DNA of 64,000 nt from Aquitalea aquatica (GCF_013911085.1 NZ_JACERN010000014.1:1-64000), one strand, 5' to 3'; counted from the stretch's first letter, positions 24,064-31,612 are shown. Notes: generated by a model not told the origin, from the letters alone. Numbers and translations: made by a program.

Positions 24064-24915
24064 CTATCCGAGTACTCTGCGCTCCATGGATAGGTATGTC
24101 TGGCGGCAGTATTCACGTACTTTTTTGGTGTTGCTCAGAAATGGCCAGATTTCATGCCCACTGTCAAAAGCGCCGGCGGCCAATGGCGATTTCATCATGC
24201 GTAGCGGGGCCTCAAGCCTTCTCAGCAAATCTGCCGCCCTTTCTGCTTTGGAGAACACGCCCGACAGCGCAGCAGCCTCTTGCTCGGTTAATAGGTAACC
24301 GGTCTGTTTCTGTGGCAACTCCTTCTGCGCAGGCATCCATTCTCCTTCGATGGCCACGCGGCTCATCAGGCTGACCACGTTGATGAAATCGCTATCCGGC
24401 ACATCCTTGTAGCTGCATCCGAATTTGGACTTGACGCTGGACCACAGCGTGATGGATAGCTTGGCGCGCTTGTCGGCTGGGGCGGCGGACACAATGGCCT
24501 TGTGGTGCGCCTTTACTGCGTCCTGATGGTCTTTACTCAGGCCGAGCAGGTGGACTTCGCGGGTGGCTTCGGGGCGGTAGCCTCCGGTTTTCGCTACCGA
24601 GTCGAGGATGTCCAGTACCCACTTGCGGAACGCCTTGGCCACGGCAGTGCGGGCAAACATGGCCAGCAGGTGAGCGCCGCGCAGGGAGAAGATGCGAACG
24701 GTGATTTCTCCCAGATTTCCCGGGCCCGTCAATTTGACGGCCCCAGACATGGCACCAGTGAATTCGTCAGAATTGCGGTAGTAGATGCGGCTGACCGAGT
24801 CTTCGCGGGCATAACCCAGTGCGCGGGCAATGTCGGCAGCTTTGAGCCAGGGTTGACCGTCTTGGTCAATAACGTCGAATTGGGTGTTTTGGAAAACAAG
24901 GGAAGTGGAAGACAT
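24064..24915 (-). CDS. Bro-N domain antirepressor-type protein
   Basis: 283 residues. The N-terminal ~110 residues are a Bro-N (P22 Ant-like) DNA-binding domain: FDVIDQDGQPWLKAADIARA, then LGYAREDSVSRIYYRNSDEF and FSLRGAHLLAMFARTAVAKA. The C-terminal ~95 residues, from GEWMPAQKELP to RRVLG, are shared with the Rha-like protein at 9314. The start at 24915 is set by CTGGAGATTTGCC; the frame stays open upstream through the structured leader. Proteins of this type counteract phage repressors. Confidence 0.85.
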   Translation of the reverse strand: MSSTSLVFQNTQFDVIDQDGQPWLKAADIARALGYAREDSVSRIYYRNSDEFTGAMSGAVKLTGPGNLGEITVRIFSLRGAHLLAMFARTAVAKAFRKWVLDILDSVAKTGGYRPEATREVHLLGLSKDHQDAVKAHHKAIVSAAPADKRAKLSITLWSSVKSKFGCSYKDVPDSDFINVVSLMSRVAIEGEWMPAQKELPQKQTGYLLTEQEAAALSGVFSKAERAADLLRRLEAPLRMMKSPLAAGAFDSGHEIWPFLSNTKKVREYCRQTYLSMERRVLG

Positions 24916-25090
24916 GGCAAATCTCCAGAACAGAAGTGTTGATTTCTGCCGTCCCGCGACCAAACGGGGTGGGCAGACTGTGCAGGTTGGTCGACCGGGT
25001 CCTGGAACCGGCAGGGCTTGCGCCCTCCCGCACAGCCCGCCCATAGAGGGTGTAGCCATGCTGCAGACGAAAAAATACCGCTTACGCGGC
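24916..25090 (-). ncRNA. structured leader, candidate C4-like antisense RNA (copy 2)
   Basis: In transcript order: hairpin CCGC-gtaa-GCGG with TATTTTTT (25070-25089), then an outer stem (GGGC..CTGTGC at 25030-25042 with GCACAG..GCCC at 24971-24983) enclosing GGGC-gcaa-GCCC (25014-25025) and a hairpin at 24995-25011. The loop segment TTCCAGGA (25000-25007) can pair with TTCTGGAG at the ribosome site (24923-24930). Sequence stretches such as GGCTACACCC and GGTCGACCAACCTG recall C4 antisense RNA regions of enterobacterial prophages. Confidence 0.6.
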
Positions 25091-25152
25091 AGTTGTCTGC
25101 CAGAAACTCCGGGCGACCAAGCCCGTATCGCGCTATTGAACGCGACACGGCT

Positions 25153-25181
25153 AGATTAGCCCGGACAAAACGAAAAGTCAA
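25153..25181 (-). promoter_or_regulatory. sigma70-type promoter for the Bro-N gene leader
   Basis: TTGACT (25176-25181), a 17-bp spacer and TAATCT (25153-25158) on the minus strand, about 65 bp upstream of the first leader hairpin. Confidence 0.65.
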
Positions 25182-25263
25182 AAATCCACACAATCTATCT
25201 GTGCGAAGTTATTTTTACTGCTGACGTGCAAGGGTTGCCGTTTACTAAGAAAATCGTTTCTAG

Positions 25264-25779
25264 CTATGCTGCTGCGCCGAGAATTGCCGATTCTGATCGT
25301 GCATCGGCGTAGCAAAGTCGCTCAAGCATCTCCGCGTGCGGTTTCTCCAGCGCGGCATACGCCTTGTGCATCAGCAACTCCACGGCTTTGATCACAGCTT
25401 TTTCGTAGCGATGCACGGTACGGTAGTTGACATGTGCACGATCCCCCAGCTCACGACAACCCGGCCCTTCACCAGTCGCCCACTTGCGAATGATGTCCAG
25501 ATCCGTCTTGAAGCCGAATCGGCAGGGCGTGTGCGTAGTCAGGTAGACCATCTCCGTTTCCCGCTGCACATGCAGCGCCCAGAGCACAGCGCGCTGCTCG
25601 GCCGGCAGCCGGTTGATCTTGAGCATGACCATTGCGGCCTGAGCCTTGAGATCGTGCGGCGTCACATCAGCAAACGCGGGGGAGGTCTGCTGCTCACCGA
25701 ACTTCTGGACTTTGACCAGGCACACGGCCTCGATCTGGAAGCACCAACCAGTGAGCGATTTAATGTTGGAGAATTGCAT
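25264..25779 (-). CDS. putative phage late-gene or HTH regulator
   Basis: 171 residues. After MQFSNIKSLTGWCFQIEAVC comes a helical region (QAAMVMLKINRLPAEQRAVL) and a likely helix-turn-helix (GPGCRELGDRAHVNYRTVHR followed by YEKAVIKAVELL), the pattern of sigma-like or antitermination-type late regulators in prophages. It is the last gene of the early leftward block, just before the late genes, which suits an activator of late transcription. I cannot name its family with confidence. Confidence 0.5.
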   Translation of the reverse strand: MQFSNIKSLTGWCFQIEAVCLVKVQKFGEQQTSPAFADVTPHDLKAQAAMVMLKINRLPAEQRAVLWALHVQRETEMVYLTTHTPCRFGFKTDLDIIRKWATGEGPGCRELGDRAHVNYRTVHRYEKAVIKAVELLMHKAYAALEKPHAEMLERLCYADARSESAILGAAA

Positions 25780-25789
25780 ATTGATCCAA

Positions 25790-26371
25790 TCACTCCCTGA
25801 TCGAAGAAGCTTTGATTAAATTTTCTTTTGCGGGAAGATATTGAAGGTTGCTTTCAACGTGCAGGCCGCAAACAGTTTTCCCAAGCAGCGGAATGATGTG
25901 ATCAACATGAAAGCCAGATGGGCAGTTCTGATATATTTGTTTGATTGATTCGATATTTGCCCATGCCGGAGTCGCAATGATTGTTGCCTTTCTTCTTTTT
26001 TCAGAATAGGCCCGTTTTTCTTCTCGGTATTTTTCGGTTCCGGCCAAGGATTTGCGTCGATCCGCCATGTACGCGCGCTTATGCTCAGCCGTGCGCAGGT
26101 TGTATATCCGCCTTTTTTCTAAAACTTTATCCCTGTTTTCTTCTCTGTATTTCTTTACGGCAGCCTTTTTTGATTCGGCGTTATTTTTGTAGCGATCGGC
26201 ATCGTACTTTTTTCTATCGTTAGCCTTTAATTCAATACACATAATGCACATGCCATTTGCTGTGCGTCTTCTGCTTATATGGCCCCTAATGCACGGCTCT
26301 CCCGTAAAGTAGATTTTTTCTCCGATAGCCTTTGCTTGCGCCCGCGTAGTTCTGATCGTCGAAAACTGCAT
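25790..26371 (-). CDS. HNH endonuclease, AT-rich insertion
   Basis: 193 residues. The N-terminal part has paired zinc-like CIRGH and CIMCIELK motifs, the middle is a very basic helix (residues ~45-125), and the C-terminus has FHVDHIIPLLGKTVCGLHVE followed by SNLQYLPAKENLIKAS, an HNH nuclease signature. The gene is much more AT-rich than its neighbours, as homing-type nucleases often are. The start at 26371 follows GGGGGA by 7 bases. Its first residues MQFSTIR echo MQFSNIK of the following gene. Confidence 0.8.
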   Translation of the reverse strand: MQFSTIRTTRAQAKAIGEKIYFTGEPCIRGHISRRRTANGMCIMCIELKANDRKKYDADRYKNNAESKKAAVKKYREENRDKVLEKRRIYNLRTAEHKRAYMADRRKSLAGTEKYREEKRAYSEKRRKATIIATPAWANIESIKQIYQNCPSGFHVDHIIPLLGKTVCGLHVESNLQYLPAKENLIKASSIRE

Positions 26372-26402
26372 CCCCATTCCCCCTTGTTGCTCTGTGTTTC
26401 TG

Positions 26403-26849
26403 TCAGGCTGCGAACAGTGCGCCCTGAATTTCTTCAACCACCACCAGTACCCCTGGCGTTGGTCCGTAGCGCTTGCACTTCACGACATCCACTGCCTGTA
26501 CATCGTCCTTCCACACCACGCCATTCATGCCGTCGAACAGCGCCTTTTCCACGTTGTCGATGTCCGGCTTCTTGGTCGCGTACACCAGGCCCTGAAGCGC
26601 GGCTGCCTGCTTTTTCTTGGACCAGCTGGCGGGAATGGGCAGCGTGATGACCAGGGTTACGTGAGCAGGGCCGGTGATGGGTGGGCGGCCGGCCATCGCC
26701 TGAGCGGCAGATAGAGCAACCAGCCCCTCGTAGTTAACGGTCTTTTCCGGCGTGTACATCTGGGCGAAGCGTCCGCCACGAGTGGATACCTTGGGGCGGC
26801 CTTTGCCTACTGGCGTGCCGGGCACGTTGAAGTTGATTGTTGTGGTCAT
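26403..26849 (-). CDS. rusA: RusA-type Holliday junction resolvase
   Basis: 148 residues. It begins MTTTINFNVPGTPVGKGRPK and carries KKPDIDNVEKALFDGMNGVV followed by WKDDVQAVD, the RusA active-site block with the catalytic aspartates (DxDN and DD). It resolves four-way junctions made during phage recombination or replication. The start at 26849 follows AAGGGAAAGCGGC and overlaps the previous gene by 4 bases. Confidence 0.9.
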   Translation of the reverse strand: MTTTINFNVPGTPVGKGRPKVSTRGGRFAQMYTPEKTVNYEGLVALSAAQAMAGRPPITGPAHVTLVITLPIPASWSKKKQAAALQGLVYATKKPDIDNVEKALFDGMNGVVWKDDVQAVDVVKCKRYGPTPGVLVVVEEIQGALFAA

Positions 26850-27055
26850 GCCGCTTTCCCTTTCTGATCGAGTTTCCATTCCGCAAGTACCCTGGCTTTC
26901 AGCGCTTCCACATCCTGGCCACGTTCAGCTGCACGGTGGTATGCCGCCAGCCGCTGGGGCTTGATCATCCGTGCCAGCATTCGGGCCTCGCAGGCCAGGC
27001 AGCCCATCTGGTAGATGTGCTTGTGGCGCTGGGCGCAGCTGTCGCAGGGTTTCAT
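26846..27055 (-). CDS. small Cys-containing phage protein
   Basis: 69 residues beginning MKPCDSCAQRHKHIYQMGCL followed by ACEAR: a CxxC-x11-CxxC zinc site at the very N-terminus, then a helical basic tail. It overlaps RusA downstream (ATGA) and the DUF6475 gene upstream by 4 bases, so all three are translationally coupled. No function known. Confidence 0.65.
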   Translation of the reverse strand: MKPCDSCAQRHKHIYQMGCLACEARMLARMIKPQRLAAYHRAAERGQDVEALKARVLAEWKLDQKGKAA

Positions 27056-27729
27056 GCTGCTTGCTCCATGGGGTTGGTTTTCTCATCCCGCTTGTGAACC
27101 AGCTGCATGATCCGGTTGGCTTCGCCCACGGCCATCTGCTTCATGCCCAGTGCCGGCTTGTTGGTGCCGGACATCATCACGGCCATGGCCACATTGGCAT
27201 CGCCCACCAGCATCGGCGGCTCTACGCGGTGGCCTTCCTTGCGGTTCTCTGCCTCGATGATGCCCACCAGCACCGGCAGGTATTCCGGTAGCTCCTGGCG
27301 GCTGGCAAAGGCCTTGTAGCGGTTCTCGAACTCCTTGGCCACGAACGGCCATTCGTCCTCGGTCTTGGTGCCGAGGGAAATCCAGCCGCCCATTTCGTGC
27401 AGTACGCGGTGGATCAGCGGATCGTCGAACACGACGCTGCTGTAGGTGCCGACTTGGCGCACGGCCTTGTCGACCTTGTGCCAGGCCTGCAGGGCCTTGT
27501 CCTGGCTAGAGCCGGCCATCATGCGGATCAGGTCAGCCGGCTTCGGCATGAACTGGCCGTTGTCGGGGTTGGTCACGTGGCGGTTCATGGCTTCGCGGAA
27601 CACGGCGAGATCGACCTGCTTGAGGGCGCCCCAGTAGATCCCGATCGAGAACTCGGTCAGGCGCTTGCCGTACAGGTCGGCCACGGCCTGCAGCATGTCG
27701 ACGAAGGTGTCGTAGTCGTTCTGGGTCAT
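27052..27729 (-). CDS. replication-region protein, DUF6475-like
   Basis: 225 residues: MTQNDYDTFVDMLQAVADLY, then FSIGIYWGALKQVDLAVFRE and AMNRHVTNPDNGQFMPKPAD, the form of phage proteins that follow DUF1376 primosomal proteins and occupy the place of lambda P-like loaders. It may help load the replicative helicase; this is inferred from position. The start at 27729 overlaps the DUF1376 gene stop by 4 bases. Confidence 0.6.
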   Translation of the reverse strand: MTQNDYDTFVDMLQAVADLYGKRLTEFSIGIYWGALKQVDLAVFREAMNRHVTNPDNGQFMPKPADLIRMMAGSSQDKALQAWHKVDKAVRQVGTYSSVVFDDPLIHRVLHEMGGWISLGTKTEDEWPFVAKEFENRYKAFASRQELPEYLPVLVGIIEAENRKEGHRVEPPMLVGDANVAMAVMMSGTNKPALGMKQMAVGEANRIMQLVHKRDEKTNPMEQAA

Positions 27730-28538
27730 TGCTGGATGTCCTCCTGGTTGCCTTCGCCGAAGAGCATGGCCTTGGCACGCTGAGCGGCTGCGCGGTTGTG
27801 GTCGGTCAGGTTGGAGCTGCTGCCGGTAGTGCGGCGTGCCGGTTGCTGCTGGTACTTGCTGTCGCCGTGCTTGTTGGCGTTGCGCAGCCAGTTGCGGAAC
27901 TTGGCAGGCCACTCGGCCAGCACCTCACCAGTCGAGGTGTAGTGGTCCACGAACTTGTCGCGCTCGGCTTGCAGGTCCAGGCCCATGTTGTGGGCAATGC
28001 CACGATGGCTCTGATCCGGCTCGAAGTTGGCGGGTACCAGGGTGCCGAGTGCAGCCTCGCGGGTGCGATTTCGCGCCTCACCCACGAAGGAAGGTTTACC
28101 TTCCGTAGTGGGTTTAGGTGAAGGTGATGGTGAAGGGCATTCCTCAAGCTGTGCTTCTGGTGTGCTTGTAGCATTGCTTGAAGCATTGCTTTTGCTTTCC
28201 TTAGACCATCGTGCAGCAGCTGCTTTCTTTGCTCTTTCTTCATGCTTGGCAGCATTCTCAGCGGCTGCTTGAAGCTCGGTATCCACACGCTTATGCAGCC
28301 ACTCGCCACCCTCAACAAGGAACAGCCGGGCCAGCACAGGGCGGTGCTTCTTCCATTGCGGCATGGATAGCCGGGTGATGTTGGCCAGCGAGCCGTCATC
28401 ATCCGGCAACGGGCCATTGCGCCAGTAATCCATGATGAGCAGCAGGTAGGCCCCGTGCTGCTCGGTTGTCAGCCGCGTGGTATCCGCCAGGTAGTCGGCG
28501 ATATACAGCGGCATCCAGACGTTGGTTTTCTTGCTCAT
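27726..28538 (-). CDS. DUF1376 replication-initiation-type protein
   Basis: 270 residues. The N-terminus MSKKTNVWMPLYIADYLADT, then TRLTTEQHGAYLLLIMDYWR and NGPLPDDDGSLANI, is a clear DUF1376 domain with a winged-helix fold. A low-complexity linker rich in Ser/Pro (about residues 130-150) leads to a DnaT-like C-terminal part with FVDHYTSTGEVLAEWPAKFR NW-type residues. Such proteins act in phage replication initiation. It is coupled with genes on both sides by 4-base overlaps. Confidence 0.75.
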   Translation of the reverse strand: MSKKTNVWMPLYIADYLADTTRLTTEQHGAYLLLIMDYWRNGPLPDDDGSLANITRLSMPQWKKHRPVLARLFLVEGGEWLHKRVDTELQAAAENAAKHEERAKKAAAARWSKESKSNASSNATSTPEAQLEECPSPSPSPKPTTEGKPSFVGEARNRTREAALGTLVPANFEPDQSHRGIAHNMGLDLQAERDKFVDHYTSTGEVLAEWPAKFRNWLRNANKHGDSKYQQQPARRTTGSSSNLTDHNRAAAQRAKAMLFGEGNQEDIQQ

Positions 28539-29377
28539 GCTGAAAGTCCTTGAAACAGCCCCGTGCCTTGGATGGCGGTGCTGCATGCTGGATTGAGCCA
28601 GACGACCTCCGTACGCTCTTTGGCGCCATCAGCAAGGGCTTTGCATTCATGGCGTTCCCAGCCTGGAAACAGCTCCTGGTCATATAGGTCGCAGGGGTAT
28701 CCAGACAGCACGACCATTCCACGCAGTGTATGCAGGCCTCTGGCAAGCGCACGGTGGTCGTCATCGCTCATTTCGTGCTTGTAAGCCGGCGAGCGTGTGC
28801 GCAAATTTCTGGTGCTGTGAACGTAGGGCGGATCCACGTAATGGAGCGTTGTCTTGGCGTCGTGCTGGCGCATACACGCCATGGCGTCGCGGTTCTCGAT
28901 CACCACGCCACGGAAGCGATCAACGATGCTGGCCAGCGCGTCTGGGAATCCCGCCCAGTCATGGGCAGGGGTCTTGTGGGTGCGGTTGCTATTGGCGCGG
29001 AATCCGGTTGACTGACCAGATGCGCCGGCGCTGCCAAAACCCATGTAAGAACGGATTAGGGTGCGGCGAGCTTGCTCGATTGGGTCGTCAGATGGCTCGT
29101 AAGCCTGCTGGAATTCGCTGCGACTGAATGGGGTTAGTGCTACTTGGCCCACCAGCAGCTCGCCATGCTCACGAATGACACGGAACAAGTTGACCACTTC
29201 GCCATCCAGATCGTTGTAGACCTCGGCATGGGCGCGATCCTTACGAAGCAAGACGCTAGCGCCGCCACCAAAAGGCTCTACATAGACGCGATGTGCCGGG
29301 AAAAACTGCATGAGCCACGGAGCAAGACGGAACTTACCGCCGTGATAGCGTAAGGCCGGTCTGGTAACTTGGCTCAT
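28535..29377 (-). CDS. dam: DNA adenine methylase (Dam family, type II-like)
   Basis: 280 residues. It opens RPALRYHGGKFRLAPWLMQF with the family's YxGGK motif, followed by YVEPFGGGASVLLRK (SAM-binding FxGG) and HYVDPPYVHS (catalytic DPPY). This orders it with D12/Dam N6-adenine methyltransferases. Target is probably GATC but the sequence does not prove it. In a phage it may protect DNA from host nucleases or tune gene expression. It heads the leftward replication block. Confidence 0.85.
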   Translation of the reverse strand: MSQVTRPALRYHGGKFRLAPWLMQFFPAHRVYVEPFGGGASVLLRKDRAHAEVYNDLDGEVVNLFRVIREHGELLVGQVALTPFSRSEFQQAYEPSDDPIEQARRTLIRSYMGFGSAGASGQSTGFRANSNRTHKTPAHDWAGFPDALASIVDRFRGVVIENRDAMACMRQHDAKTTLHYVDPPYVHSTRNLRTRSPAYKHEMSDDDHRALARGLHTLRGMVVLSGYPCDLYDQELFPGWERHECKALADGAKERTEVVWLNPACSTAIQGTGLFQGLSA

Positions 29378-29470
29378 ACCGCCCCCCGCACAAAGAAAAA
29401 CAGCGATGATGTGGGCTTGAAATGCCCATTACTTGTGGTCATAATTGCCTCTGACTTCCGAGTTATTCAG

Positions 29471-29511
29471 AACCCCGCTACGCCTCCACAGCAATCGCGG
29501 GGTTTTGTTTT
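29471..29511 (+). terminator. terminator-like hairpin in the gap beside the Dam gene
   Basis: AACCCCGC (29471) pairs perfectly with GCGGGGTT (29497-29504), followed on the plus strand by TTGTTTTT. No plus-strand gene lies directly upstream. The rest of the 157-bp gap holds nothing I recognise. Confidence 0.4.
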
Positions 29512-29534
29512 TCCAGAAACGACAAAGGGCCTTT

Positions 29535-29714
29535 TCAGGCCTCCTTGTCCCGCTGTTCTCTCTTCCTAATCCCGATGACACCGTTCAATTTCCGGTCCAT
29601 CGTTTCCACCCAGTATTCATTCAAGGGCTTCCCATCCCTTGCCCGGGCTATTTCCACCTGCGCAGCCAGTTCTGACGGAACCAGAATGCGGGTTTCGACG
29701 TGCTCTTCGCTCAT
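29535..29714 (-). CDS. small Arc/RHH-like DNA-binding protein
   Basis: 59 residues: MSEEHVETRILVPSELAAQV, then EIARARDGKPLNEYWVETMD and a basic tail. A short strand (TRILVP) followed by two helices fits the ribbon-helix-helix fold of Arc/MetJ-type repressors, which are common early phage regulators. Next to a second small early gene upstream. Below the usual length limit for gene callers. Confidence 0.55.
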   Translation of the reverse strand: MSEEHVETRILVPSELAAQVEIARARDGKPLNEYWVETMDRKLNGVIGIRKREQRDKEA

Positions 29715-29739
29715 AACTCACCATCCGAATAGGGACGTT

Positions 29740-29943
29740 TCAGGCCGCTGCGGGACTGCTGGCCCTGGGGGTATCGCGTACAGTTGATCCCAGTTGGCCG
29801 TACAGCTTTTCGCGGATCGTTTTACGAAGGTACGCAGCAATGTTCCCGCCGGTTTCCATGTCGGCAGCAACCTGAAGGTCTTCGTATTCCGCCTCCGTCA
29901 AACGGCTTTTTGCTTCCATCACCAGAGGGTCACGCTTACGCAT
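29740..29943 (-). CDS. small early protein, plasmid-mobilisation/RHH-like
   Basis: 67 residues: MRKRDPLVMEAKSRLTEAEY then EDLQVAADMETGGNIAAYLR and KTIREKLYGQ. This reads as a ribbon-helix-helix-type protein (RLTEAEYEDLQxxADxxG.....YLRxxI) related to mobilisation-protein accessory factors. The start at 29943 has a strong AAGGAGG at 6 bases. Part of the leftward early transcript that begins with the Cro-like gene. Confidence 0.6.
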   Translation of the reverse strand: MRKRDPLVMEAKSRLTEAEYEDLQVAADMETGGNIAAYLRKTIREKLYGQLGSTVRDTPRASSPAAA

Positions 29944-29983
29944 GGCTTGCCTCCTTGCATTGGCGGCCGGTGTGGCCTGGTTG

Positions 29984-30181
29984 TTAAGCGGCATGGCGAT
30001 TGTTCTCGAGGCGTTCAAAAAGAGACTTAAGACCAACGCCAATCTCGTAGGACAGGCGCTTACCGCGCTGGCCAAGAGCAAGCGCGTTGATCATTGAACG
30101 AGAACAGCCGACTTCCTCCGCGATCTGGTCGCGGGTCATGCCATTCGATTCGAGGGTAAGAATGATGTTTGTCCAGTCCAT
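29984..30181 (-). CDS. Cro-like helix-turn-helix regulator
   Basis: 65 residues: MDWTNIILTLESNGMTRDQI then AEEVGCSRSMINALALGQRG, a compact HTH of the Cro/YdaS type. It is divergent from the LexA-like repressor gene and should repress it. The promoter (-10 at 30189-30194) puts the transcript start on or next to the A of the ATG at 30181, so the message is probably leaderless. An ATG 12 bases upstream (30193) would lie within the -10 box. Confidence 0.75.
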   Translation of the reverse strand: MDWTNIILTLESNGMTRDQIAEEVGCSRSMINALALGQRGKRLSYEIGVGLKSLFERLENNRHAA

Positions 30182-30188
30182 AACACCA

Positions 30189-30217
30189 ATCATACACAAA
30201 TGTGTAGAAGAGTCCAA
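30189..30217 (-). promoter_or_regulatory. leftward early promoter (Cro-like gene)
   Basis: TTGGAC (30212-30217), 17-bp spacer, TATGAT (30189-30194) on the minus strand. The 14-bp palindrome at 30193-30206 fills the -10 edge and spacer, so repressor binding would block it. Confidence 0.7.
30193..30206. promoter_or_regulatory. operator TACACA-AA-TGTGTA
   Basis: A perfect 14-bp interrupted palindrome in the leftward promoter. The same 12-bp core ACACAAATGTGT is repeated at 32012-32023. Confidence 0.7.
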
Positions 30218-30222
30218 TGGTG

Positions 30223-30250
30223 TTAACACGCATGTGATCGGCGATATAGA
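30223..30250 (+). promoter_or_regulatory. rightward repressor-maintenance promoter and second operator
   Basis: TTAACA (30223-30228), 16-bp spacer and TATAGA (30245-30250) precede the repressor ATG at 30264. The second operator ACACG-CA-TGTGA (30226-30237) overlaps the -35 box, and GTGTTAACAC (30220-30229) is a perfect palindrome across it. Binding here would allow autoregulation. Confidence 0.5.
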
Positions 30251-30263
30251 TACGATTGTGTTT

Positions 30264-30914
30264 ATGAAGACATACGGCGAGCGCGTGAAAGAACGGCGCG
30301 AAGAACTGGGCATGACCCAAACTCAGCTTTCCAGAGCGATTGGCGGAAAGCATGGCTCTACTGTTGGAAACATAGAGCTGCGCGATGGTGAATCCCGCTA
30401 CACCCTTGAGCTATCAGAAGCGCTTGGGGTGACGGTTGAATGGTTGCGCTACGGCAAAGAGCCAAAGCTGCTTCCGGGCCGCGCAGCAGCGTTTGACGAA
30501 AACGTCAGCCCAGGCCCAGACATGCGTGGCCATCTCCCGCTGATCAGCTGGGTGAAGGCGGGTGAGTTTTGCGATGTGATCGACAATTTCCAGCCAGGTG
30601 ATGCGGAGGCATGGTATCCGTGCCCGGTATCACATGGCCCGAACGCTTACATCCTGCGCGTAAACGGTGAAAGCATGAGTCCCGAGTACCGGGACGGAGA
30701 GCTGATCTTTATCGACCAGCGCGGGAACTACGAGCACGGCGATGATGTGATTGTCCGCAGCCCGGACCACAAGGCCACCTTCAAGCGCTTGCAGATCACG
30801 CACGAAGGCACATTCCTGCTAGCGATCAACCCAGCGTGGCCGGAGAGAATTATCAAGATCCCTGACGATTCGCAGATCTGTGGGAAGGTGATCTTTCAAG
30901 GACGGCCGCGCTGA
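30264..30914 (+). CDS. LexA-like phage repressor (XRE HTH + S24 peptidase)
   Basis: 216 residues. HTH domain at about 8-65 (ERREELGMTQTQLSRAIGGK then GSTVGNIELRDG). The C-terminal S24 domain has the cleavage-type site WVKAGEF (Ala-Gly at about 94-95), the nucleophile Ser in RVNGESMSPEY and the Lys in HKATFKRL. It keeps lysogeny and should self-cleave when RecA is activated by DNA damage. The start at 30264 matches the conserved HTH N-terminus; the open frame upstream lies over the operators. Confidence 0.9.
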   Translation: MKTYGERVKERREELGMTQTQLSRAIGGKHGSTVGNIELRDGESRYTLELSEALGVTVEWLRYGKEPKLLPGRAAAFDENVSPGPDMRGHLPLISWVKAGEFCDVIDNFQPGDAEAWYPCPVSHGPNAYILRVNGESMSPEYRDGELIFIDQRGNYEHGDDVIVRSPDHKATFKRLQITHEGTFLLAINPAWPERIIKIPDDSQICGKVIFQGRPR

Positions 30915-30972
30915 CATCGTCATCGGCAAGATGGTGTGGCGAGGTGGGTAGTTCTTGCACTAAGGGAAATGT

Positions 30973-31215
30973 ATGAATGAGCAGGAAAAAGAACAGTTAA
31001 ACAAGATAGGTAGAAGCCTGCTTGATGCTGCAAAAGGAACCCGGCCTGACTTGGAAGAATTTGTAAAGTCATTGGACGGGCCAGAAATCCGCGCAATTAA
31101 TCAAAAAGACGTTGAATCTATTTTGCAAATTACACTGACGTTGCTTCAGGCAATTGTGGGGTCTGTTGAGGACATTGATACCTTGCTAACGGGTAAAGAT
31201 AATGGCGCTGAGTGA
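30973..31215 (+). CDS. hypothetical protein downstream of the repressor
   Basis: 80 residues, acidic and helical: MNEQEKEQLNKIGRSLLDAA then an ILQITLTLLQAIVGSVEDID helix. No known family. AAGGGAAATGT precedes the start. Its end overlaps the following gene by 14 bases, suggesting a pair expressed from the lysogen with the repressor. Confidence 0.55.
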   Translation: MNEQEKEQLNKIGRSLLDAAKGTRPDLEEFVKSLDGPEIRAINQKDVESILQITLTLLQAIVGSVEDIDTLLTGKDNGAE

Positions 31216-31576
31216 TAGAGAGTTGTCTGATTTTGTTAATCGGACTCAAAGGAAGTTTGACGAAAAGCGCCAGTCTCACAAACCGGTTGATGGTGGCGGA
31301 GGTGGCGGCCATAATGACGGCATGGAAGCCCGCGTAGCGAAGTTGGAAGCCCTCGCCGAAACTACCCGCGACAAGATCGCGGGGGTGGAGACGCGGCTGG
31401 CCGTCATTGAGAAGACGATGGCCACCAAAGATGACCTGCAGTCTATGAGAGTTGACCTCCATAAAGAGATCAACGCGCAGACTTGGAAGCTTGTAACTTT
31501 TGTGACCAGCCTGTTTGTCACGGTCAGCACTGGTCTTGTTGGGATAACGTACTACCTTGCTACCCACATAAAATAA
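31202..31576 (+). CDS. coiled-coil membrane-anchored protein (XhlA-like layout)
   Basis: 124 residues. A Gly run (about 31-36) is followed by a coiled coil (about 40-85, MEARVAKLEALAETTRDKIA then ETRLAVIEKT) and one C-terminal membrane helix (WKLVTFVTSLFVTVSTGLVG). This is the layout of XhlA-like or DUF1640-like prophage proteins. It could be a superinfection-exclusion factor or part of lysis; the place beside the repressor favours expression in the lysogen. Its TAA runs straight into a terminator. Confidence 0.6.
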   Translation: MALSDRELSDFVNRTQRKFDEKRQSHKPVDGGGGGGHNDGMEARVAKLEALAETTRDKIAGVETRLAVIEKTMATKDDLQSMRVDLHKEINAQTWKLVTFVTSLFVTVSTGLVGITYYLATHIK

Positions 31577-31597
31577 CCCGCTCCGGCGGGTTTTTTC
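31575..31597 (+). terminator. terminator after the coiled-coil gene
   Basis: CCCGC-tccg-GCGGG-TTTTTT starts at the stop codon. With the following ACGTATGGAG it forms a module copied at 32732-32764. Confidence 0.8.
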
Positions 31598-31612
31598 ACG
31601 TATGGAGGTCCC

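Noticed and set aside
24729-25193. Minus-strand frame through the Bro-N leader, resembling annotated Icd/Ash-like proteins
   Set aside because: Its composition follows the RNA stems and it runs out of frame into the Bro-N gene. It could be a short leader-coded inhibitor as in P1, but nothing beyond the open frame supports it.
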